A stretch of DNA of 5,699 bases from Burkholderiaceae bacterium (GTDB lineage: Bacteria; Pseudomonadota; Gammaproteobacteria; Burkholderiales; Burkholderiaceae_C). Shown here in pieces: positions 1 to 5,699 of the stretch; positions within the stretch are counted from its first letter, which is position 1, and each line of letters starts with the position of its first letter. The DNA lies in assembly GCA_023262365.1 (NCBI GenBank), contig JALRBF010000328.1:1-5699 (forward strand). The letters run 5' to 3'. A program made the translations under genes and the position numbers. Under the pieces are notes generated by a model that saw only the letters and a list, made by a program, of their open reading frames with translations, searched no databases and was not told the origin of the DNA.

Positions 1-717
1 ATTGGCTCGTGGGCCGAGTTGCTCAACCCCGAGTTCAAGGGTAAGGCGTCGATTTTGAACATTCCCTCAATTGGCATCATGGACGCGGCCATGGTGGTGG
101 AGGCCATGGGTATTTACAAGTATCCCGACAAAGGCAACATGACCAAGAAGGAAATCGACCTCACCATCAAGACGTTGATTGAAGCCAAGCGCCAAGGCCA
201 GTTCCGCAGTCTGTGGAAAGACTTCAACGAGTCGGTCAACCTGATGGCTTCGGGCGAGGTGGTGATTCAGTCGATGTGGTCGCCGGCCGTGACGGCGGTG
301 CGTACCAAAGGTATTCCTTGCGTTTACCAGCCGCTCAAAGAGGGCTATCGCGCATGGGCTGCCGGCTTTGGGTTGCCCGCCACGTTGTCGGGCAAAAAGC
401 TCGATGCTGCCTACGAGTTTATTAACTGGTTCCTCGACGGCTGGGCTGGCGCCTACCTTAACCGCCAAGGCTACTACAGCGCCGTTTTGGACACCGCCAA
501 GCAATCGATGGAGGCGTACGAGTGGGATTACTGGATGCTTGGCAAAGCCGCGGCCAAAGACATCATGAGCCCCAACGGGCAACTGCTGGCCAAGGCCGGC
601 GAGGTGCGCGACGGTGGCAGCTACGAAGACCGCATGGGCGGCGTGGCGTGCTGGAACGCCGTGATGGACGAAAACAACTACATGGTACGCAAGTGGAATG
701 AGTTCGTCGCCGCCTAA
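1..717 (+). CDS. ABC transporter periplasmic substrate-binding protein, PotD-like (3' part)
   Basis: This is the C-terminal 238 residues of an extracytoplasmic solute-binding protein; the frame is open to the left edge, so the signal peptide and N-terminal lobe lie outside the window. In this family the protein captures ligand in the periplasm and delivers it to the inner-membrane permeases. Visible signs are the segment VVIQSMWSPAV (about visible residues 87-97), where PotD-type proteins inspect a candidate ligand, KEGYRAWAAG (113-122), the counterpart of the family's 'P-x-EG...W' ligand-pocket segment, and AAYEFINWFLD (136-146), the conserved helix near the C terminus. The stop overlaps the start of the first permease gene by 20 bp, as expected within an ABC transporter operon. 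Family assignment is solid, but the polyamine specificity implied by the family name is not supported: downstream genes point to a cyclic amide or ureide. The first TTG/ATG codons in the window are internal, not starts. Confidence 0.9.
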   Translation: MGSWAELLNPEFKGKASILNIPSIGIMDAAMVVEAMGIYKYPDKGNMTKKEIDLTIKTLIEAKRQGQFRSLWKDFNESVNLMASGEVVIQSMWSPAVTAVRTKGIPCVYQPLKEGYRAWAAGFGLPATLSGKKLDAAYEFINWFLDGWAGAYLNRQGYYSAVLDTAKQSMEAYEWDYWMLGKAAAKDIMSPNGQLLAKAGEVRDGGSYEDRMGGVACWNAVMDENNYMVRKWNEFVAA

Positions 718-1615
718 GGCCACGCCGACTCCAAGCCCAGCGGCGCAAGTCCCCAAGTGGCTTGCGCCGCTGCAAGCCGCGCCCATGGCGCTGGTGTTTG
801 TGGGCTTTTTTGTGGTGCCCTTGTTGCTGATTCTCATGGTCAGCACCTGGGACTACAACGAATACGAAATCCTGCCGGCCTTTACGCTGGCCAATTACGC
901 CGCTTTGTTTGAGGGCTGTGGCTCGCCCGACGGCACCTGCGTGACGCTGCTCACTTACCTCTCAACCATTAAGTTCAGTTTGATCGTATGGTTCGTGACG
1001 CTGGTGCTGGGCTTTGCCGTGGCGTATTACCTGGCTTTTTGTGTGCAAACGCTGCGCTGGCAAATCTTTTTGTTTGTGTTGTGCACCGTGCCGTTTTGGA
1101 CGTCCAACGTGATTCGCATGATTGCGTGGATACCGCTGCTTGGCCGCAACGGGCTAATCAATCAAACCTTAGTCAGCCTGGGCTTAATCGACGAGCCGAT
1201 TGAATGGCTGTTGTTTTCGGAATTTTCTGTGGTGCTGGCGTTTGTGCACCTGTACACCATGTTCATGATCGTGCCTATTTTCAACTCCATGGCGCGCATC
1301 GACAAACGCCTGCTGGAAGCCGCGCGCGACGCTGGCGCCACCGGCTGGCAAACCCTGCGCTACGTGGTGATACCGTTGAGCAAAACCGGCATGGTGATCG
1401 GCTCGATCTTTGTGCTCACCATCGTCATGGGCGACTTTGTGACCGTGGGGGTCATGGGTGGGCAGCAAATTGCCTCGGTGGGCAAAATGATTCAAGTGCA
1501 AACCTCGTACCTGCAGTTTCCGCTGGCCGCCGCCAACGCCATTGCGCTGTTGTTGATTGTGTTGATGATGATTTGGGGCCTCACCCGCATCGTTGATATT
1601 CGCAAAGAGCTGTAG
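698..1615 (+). CDS. ABC transporter permease, PotB/PotH type
   Basis: A 305-residue inner-membrane permease of the binding-protein-dependent transport family (BPD_transp_1). About six hydrophobic segments are visible, near residues 30-50, 92-115, 121-147, 175-198, 232-254 and 277-297. The cytoplasmic EAA loop, which contacts the ATPase, is clear: LLEAARDAGA from residue 205, with Glu207 and Gly213, followed by the usual VIPL. The N terminus is rich in Pro, Ser and Thr before the first membrane span. The chosen ATG lies inside the end of the binding-protein gene and has no strong Shine-Dalgarno sequence, so translation probably depends on ribosomes arriving from upstream. The loop after the first span holds two cysteines (Cys74, Cys81) that should face the periplasm and could form a disulfide. 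The protein should pair with the next permease as a heterodimer; the transported substrate cannot be read from it. Confidence 0.92.
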   Translation: MSSSPPKATPTPSPAAQVPKWLAPLQAAPMALVFVGFFVVPLLLILMVSTWDYNEYEILPAFTLANYAALFEGCGSPDGTCVTLLTYLSTIKFSLIVWFVTLVLGFAVAYYLAFCVQTLRWQIFLFVLCTVPFWTSNVIRMIAWIPLLGRNGLINQTLVSLGLIDEPIEWLLFSEFSVVLAFVHLYTMFMIVPIFNSMARIDKRLLEAARDAGATGWQTLRYVVIPLSKTGMVIGSIFVLTIVMGDFVTVGVMGGQQIASVGKMIQVQTSYLQFPLAAANAIALLLIVLMMIWGLTRIVDIRKEL

Positions 1616-1620
1616 GGGCG
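1614..1620 (+). promoter_or_regulatory. Ribosome-binding site of the second permease gene
   Basis: The purine-rich AGGGGCG sits 5 bases before the ATG at 1626 and includes the last two bases of the TAG stop of the preceding gene. It decides the start at 1626 over an in-frame TTG at 1593, which would place 11 extra residues inside the first permease gene. The shared stop and ribosome-binding site suggest coupled translation of the two permeases. Confidence 0.6.
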
Positions 1621-1625
1621 ACCGC

Positions 1626-2501
1626 ATGAGCACCCATCGCAACCCCTGGCTGACCACAGTTTTTGTTGCCTTTGTGCTGTTTTTGTACGGGCCGATGTTC
1701 GTCATCGTGTTGCTGTCGTTTCAAGGCCCCACTGGGGGACTGACCTTTCCGCTCACCGGGCTGTCGCTCAATTGGTACGCCGAACTTGCGCGCGGCCTGG
1801 GTGTGGTGGATATTGGCGCGGCGCTACGCCGGTCGCTTGCGTTGGGGTTGGTGGTTATGGCGATTACGGTGGTGTTTTCGCTTATGGCGGGCTTGGCTTA
1901 CCGTAAGCGCCTGCCCTTTGGTAACGCCTTGTTTTACGTGGCCGTGGCCAGCCTCATCATGCCCTCAATCATCGTGTCTTTGGGCATTGGGCTTGAGTTT
2001 CGTTTGCTTGATACCGGTTTAAAGTGGCTGCTCGAGGCCGTGGGCGCGCAAGATTGGCTGGCCCAGTACACCACCACCATGGGCTTGTGGACGTCCGCGC
2101 TGGGTGCCCATCTCACATGGACGCTGCCGTTTGGCCTATTAATTATGTTTGCGGTGTTTAACCGGTTTGACAGCTCGGTGGAAGAAGCCGCGGCTGACCT
2201 AGGCGCCACGCGCATGCAAACCTTTTGGTATGTGCTGCTACCGCTGGTGGCGCCGGCGCTGGTGGGGGTGGGTATGTTTGGCTTTACGCTGAGCTGGGAC
2301 GAGATTGCCCGGACCTCGCAGGCCATTAGCGACGTCAACACCCTGCCCCTTGAGCTGCAGGGGCTAACCACCACCGTGACCACACCGGCCATTTACGCGT
2401 TGGCCTCGGTCACCATGCTGGTCTCTTTTGTGGTCATGGGCTTGTCACTGTGGTTGGGGGCCAAGTTGGCGGTCAGGCGTCGTTCGCCCTCGGCCCACTA
2501 A
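1626..2501 (+). CDS. ABC transporter permease, PotC/PotI type
   Basis: A 291-residue inner-membrane permease, the likely partner of the preceding one. Hydrophobic segments lie near residues 10-32, 70-92, 100-125, 155-178, 205-224 and 255-280. The EAA loop reads SSVEEAAADLGA (residues 183-194) followed by a LLPLVAP segment, the standard ATPase-coupling site. The segment SWDEIARTS (about 223-231) matches the 'S-[FW]-DE' region characteristic of PotC-type permeases, which supports the second position in a PotB-PotC pair. Length is close to the family's usual 260-300 residues. The ATG at 1626 is preferred because of the ribosome-binding site just upstream and because it yields a normal short cytoplasmic N terminus. 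The gene begins 10 bases after the stop of the first permease and ends 12 bases before the racemase gene. No frameshift or missing motif is seen. Confidence 0.92.
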   Translation: MSTHRNPWLTTVFVAFVLFLYGPMFVIVLLSFQGPTGGLTFPLTGLSLNWYAELARGLGVVDIGAALRRSLALGLVVMAITVVFSLMAGLAYRKRLPFGNALFYVAVASLIMPSIIVSLGIGLEFRLLDTGLKWLLEAVGAQDWLAQYTTTMGLWTSALGAHLTWTLPFGLLIMFAVFNRFDSSVEEAAADLGATRMQTFWYVLLPLVAPALVGVGMFGFTLSWDEIARTSQAISDVNTLPLELQGLTTTVTTPAIYALASVTMLVSFVVMGLSLWLGAKLAVRRRSPSAH

Positions 2502-2513
2502 CACGCGGTAAAC

Positions 2514-3251
2514 ATGCGCACGCTGTTGCTGATTAATCCCAACACCTCGCACGAGGTGACCGGATCGCTGCAGCGCATCGTGGCCCCTCATCTCGGGCCC
2601 GACTGGCAGGTGTGCGCACACACCGCGCCTTTTGGTGCGCCGTATATTGCGTGCCAAACCAGTTACACCGTGGGCGCACACGCCGCCGTGGCGGTGTATC
2701 GGCAGCAGGTATTGAGTGGTTTGCGCCCGGACGCGGTGCTGGTGGCGTGTTTTGGCGACCCTGGCGTGGAGGCGCTGCGCGCCTTGGCGCCGGTACCGAT
2801 CTATGGCTTGGCCGAGGCCTCCATGCGGCGCGTGAGCCAGGTGGGGCGTTTTGCGGTGGTTACCGGAGGGGCCGAGTGGCGCCCCATGCTGGCGCGCCTG
2901 GTGCGCGCCCTGGGCGACCTGACGGCGCCAACCGACATTTACACGGTGAGCTTATCGGGGGCGGACATCATGCGCCAGCCGCAACGTGCGGCGGCTTTGC
3001 TGGCCGACGAGGTTGCTCGCGCTGGGGCCGCGGGCGCCCAGCACGTGTTGTTGGGCGGTGCAGGGCTGGCTGGGCTGAGCCCCTTGCTGCGGGCGCAGGT
3101 GACGCTGCCGGTGCACGACAGCGTTGCCCTAAGCGCCGAGGCGATTGCCCAGCCGCCGCTGGCCGACCGCGGTGAGGTCACCCAAGACAGCTGGCTGGCG
3201 CCGCTGCACGCGTTGCGTTGGTGGCCTGAGGACAGCACGGTCACGTCATGA
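2514..3251 (+). CDS. Asp/Glu/hydantoin racemase family protein lacking the second catalytic Cys
   Basis: A 245-residue cytoplasmic protein of the Asp/Glu racemase superfamily, hydantoin/allantoin racemase-like branch; its length is usual for that branch. The N-terminal NPNTS motif (residues 8-12) and the block VLVACFGDPG (75-84) are conserved, giving the first catalytic cysteine as Cys79. TGGAEWRPML (117-126) fits the family's inter-lobe segment. The second catalytic site, normally LGCAG in hydantoin and allantoin racemases, reads LGGAG (180-184), so Gly182 (codon GGT at 3057-3059) stands in place of cysteine. Known two-base racemases of this fold use both cysteines, so racemase activity is doubtful; a one-base activity (decarboxylase, isomerase or lyase type), or acid-base catalysis using another residue, is possible. 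Its position between transporter genes and a hydantoinase gene suggests action on the same imported substrate. The ATG has only a weak Shine-Dalgarno sequence, so coupling to the upstream permease is likely. Family membership is sure, function is not. Confidence 0.85.
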   Translation: MRTLLLINPNTSHEVTGSLQRIVAPHLGPDWQVCAHTAPFGAPYIACQTSYTVGAHAAVAVYRQQVLSGLRPDAVLVACFGDPGVEALRALAPVPIYGLAEASMRRVSQVGRFAVVTGGAEWRPMLARLVRALGDLTAPTDIYTVSLSGADIMRQPQRAAALLADEVARAGAAGAQHVLLGGAGLAGLSPLLRAQVTLPVHDSVALSAEAIAQPPLADRGEVTQDSWLAPLHALRWWPEDSTVTS

Positions 3252-3254
3252 AGG
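3250..3254 (+). promoter_or_regulatory. Ribosome-binding site of the hydantoinase gene
   Basis: GAAGG lies 7 bases before the ATG at 3262 and includes the last two bases of the racemase TGA stop. It supports the start at 3262 over an in-frame ATG at 3145, which would add 39 residues of arginine-rich, non-family sequence read out of frame through the end of the racemase gene. Confidence 0.65.
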
Positions 3255-3261
3255 CCGCCGC

Positions 3262-4731
3262 ATGAGCCACGCTTTTGATTTGATCGTGCACGACGCCGAC
3301 ATCGCCACGGCCACCGACCGGTACCGTGCCGACATCGGTGTCAAAGACGGCGTGATTACCGCCATTGCCCGCGCACTTTCACCCAACGATTTGGCCCCAG
3401 GTGGCCAACGCATCGACGCCCAGGGCCGGCTGGTGACGCCGGGCGGGGTGGACAGCCATTGCCACATCAGCCAGCCCATGTCCGACGGCAGCGTGTGCGC
3501 CGACGATTTTGCCAGCGGCAGCCGCAGTGCCGCCGCGGGTGGCACCACCACGTTTGTTCCGTTTGCGCTGCAGCAGCGCGGCCAAACGTTACGCGAGGCG
3601 CTGGCGGCGTATCACCGCAGCGCCAGCGGGCAGTCGGTGATTGACTACGCCTTTCACCTAATCGTCAGCGACCCCACCGATGACGTGTTGGCCGACGAGT
3701 TTGACTGGCTGGTCACGCAAGGTGTGACCTCCATCAAGATCTACCTCACCTACGACGACCTCAAACTCAGCGACAGACAAATTTTGCGCGTGCTGGCCGC
3801 GGCCAAACGCAGCGGCATCATGACCATGGTGCACGCCGAAAACTTCGACTGCATCGAATGGCTAACCGAGCAACTGTTGGCTGCGGGTATCACCGAGCCC
3901 ATGGGGCACGCCATGTCACGCCCGGCTGCCGTGGAGCGTGAGGCCACGCACCGAGCCATCAGCTTGGCCGAAATCATGCGCGTGCCGATTTTGTTGGTGC
4001 ACGTTAGCGCAGCCGATGCGATTGAGCAAATACGCTGGGCGCACGGACGCGGCCTGCGCATTTACGGTGAAACCTGCCCTCAGTACCTGTTTTTAACCGA
4101 AGATGATCTGGCGCTGGACGCGGGCGGGGCGCGCTGCATATGCAGCCCTCCACCGCGCGACCGTGCCAACCAGCAAAAGGTATGGGACGGTTTGGCCAAT
4201 GGCGCCTTTGAGGTGTTCTCCAGCGACCATGCGCCCTTTCGCTCGGGCACCGATGGCAAAGCCGTAGCTGGCCCCCACGCCGCGTTCAATCAAGTGCCCA
4301 ACGGCATTCCGGGGTTGGAGACGCGGCTGGCCCTGTTGATGAGCGAGGGGGTGAATGCTGGGCGCATCGACATTCATCAGTTTGTGGCGCTTACTTCTAC
4401 CCAAGCGGCCAAGCTGTATGGCTTGCACCCGCGCAAAGGCACACTGGCCGTGGGCAGCGACGCCGACATGGTGATATGGCACGACGCGGTGGACTTTACG
4501 CTTACCCAGGCCATGCTGCACCATGCGGTGGACTACACCCCCTATGAGGGCATGCGGCTTACCGCCTGGCCAGCGTTAACCTTGGCTCGGGGCGAGGTGG
4601 TATGGCAAGGTGAACCCGGTCGGGGTCAGGTGAGCGAACGTGTGGGCCGCGGCGAGTTTGTACCGGCCAAGGTGTCGCCTATGGCGCAGGTGCCTCATCG
4701 CCCCGGGGCCAGCCATCACTGGCTGCCCAAG

Positions 4732-4737
<6 letters not shown>
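3262..4737 (+). CDS. Dihydropyrimidinase/hydantoinase-family amidohydrolase
   Basis: A 491-residue cytoplasmic metal-dependent cyclic amidohydrolase, full length for the family (about 450-500). Members hydrolyse the ring amide of dihydropyrimidines, 5-substituted hydantoins or allantoin to an N-carbamoyl product. The binuclear metal site is complete: the metal-binding histidines His66 and His68 in VDSHCHI, the lysine expected to be carbamylated, Lys159 in SIKIYLTY, His191 in VHAEN, His247 in LLVHVSA, and Asp322 in SSDHAPF. Tyr164, five residues after the lysine, matches the substrate-binding tyrosine of D-hydantoinases. ETCPQYL (270-276) and NGIPGLETR (347-355) are further family hallmarks, and GTLAVGSDADMVIW (393-406) is the C-terminal amidohydrolase strand. 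Nothing indicates loss of activity. The exact substrate (dihydropyrimidine, hydantoin or another ureide) cannot be decided from sequence alone. No N-carbamoyl amino acid hydrolase lies beside it in the window, so the expected next step must be encoded elsewhere. It is the last gene of the operon. Confidence 0.9.
4707..4728. terminator. Hairpin in the last codons of the hydantoinase gene, possible transcript 3' structure
   Basis: CAGCCA (4710-4715) pairs with TGGCTG (4720-4725) across a 4-base TCAC loop. After one C-C mismatch, GG (4707-4708) pairs with CC (4727-4728), giving eight base pairs. No T-tract follows on either strand, so this is not a classical intrinsic terminator. It lies 22 bases beyond the gyrB stop and just before the hydantoinase stop, so it could stabilise or end gyrB messages. 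It could also simply reflect coding constraint on the last residues. Confidence 0.25.

Positions 4738-5699
<962 letters not shown>

Noticed and set aside
67..846. Long open frame of 259 codons on the minus strand opposite the binding-protein gene
   Set aside because: It is antisense to a clearly conserved protein, its translation is rich in His, Val and Ala with no recognisable motif, and it is best explained by GC-rich third positions of the real gene.
1184..1705. Minus-strand open frame of 173 codons opposite the permease junction
   Set aside because: Its His/Gln-rich translation is the usual reverse-strand image of hydrophobic permease codons, and it crosses the ends of two real genes.
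2612..3175. Open frame of 187 codons on the plus strand inside the racemase gene
   Set aside because: It lies wholly within the racemase gene in another frame; its translation is a Gly/Arg/Ala-rich sequence with no family motif, typical of a shifted frame in GC-rich DNA.
3145..3261. N-terminal extension of the hydantoinase from the ATG at 3145
   Set aside because: The 39 extra residues are Arg-rich, overlap the racemase gene out of frame and precede the normal family N terminus; the ATG at 3262 has a good ribosome-binding site.
3248..3265. Five-codon mini-frame (MKAAA) overlapping the hydantoinase start
   Set aside because: It could be a coupling peptide, but its start overlaps the racemase stop and its length is expected by chance; nothing else supports it.
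4093..4524. Minus-strand open frame of 143 codons inside the hydantoinase gene
   Set aside because: It is antisense to well-conserved amidohydrolase motifs and has no recognisable domain or ribosome-binding site.

Overview
The window looks like chromosomal DNA from a GC-rich proteobacterium, most likely a betaproteobacterium of the order Burkholderiales. This rests on GC-rich third codon positions, the style of the proteins, and a GyrB that carries the long Gram-negative insertion. The genus cannot be fixed from the sequence alone.

Positions 1-4737 (+ strand) hold the distal part of one compact operon. It contains the C-terminal 238 residues of a periplasmic PotD-type ABC substrate-binding protein (start lies outside the window), two PotB/PotC-type inner-membrane permeases, an Asp/Glu/hydantoin-racemase-family protein, and a dihydropyrimidinase/hydantoinase-family amidohydrolase. 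Genes overlap by 20 bp or are separated by only 10-12 bp, and two ribosome-binding sites incorporate the stop codon of the preceding gene, so the five genes are probably co-transcribed and partly translationally coupled. No ATPase is visible; it probably lies upstream. Linkage to a racemase and a cyclic-amide hydrolase suggests that the transporter imports a cyclic ureide or related compound (hydantoin, dihydropyrimidine, allantoin-like) and not a polyamine. The substrate itself is inferred, not proven.

Positions 4750-5699 (- strand) hold the C-terminal part of gyrB (DNA gyrase subunit B), convergent with the operon and only 12 bp from the end of the hydantoinase gene. No classical U-tract terminator is visible at this junction. 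A good hairpin lies in the last codons of the hydantoinase gene, and a second inverted repeat spans both stop codons.

The observation most worth pursuing is in the racemase-family protein. The first catalytic cysteine of the superfamily is present (Cys79), but the second is replaced by glycine (Gly182) in an otherwise conserved LG-x-AG motif. This protein is therefore unlikely to be a standard two-base racemase. No IS elements, CRISPR arrays, tRNA/rRNA genes or gene-free stretches over 300 bases were seen.
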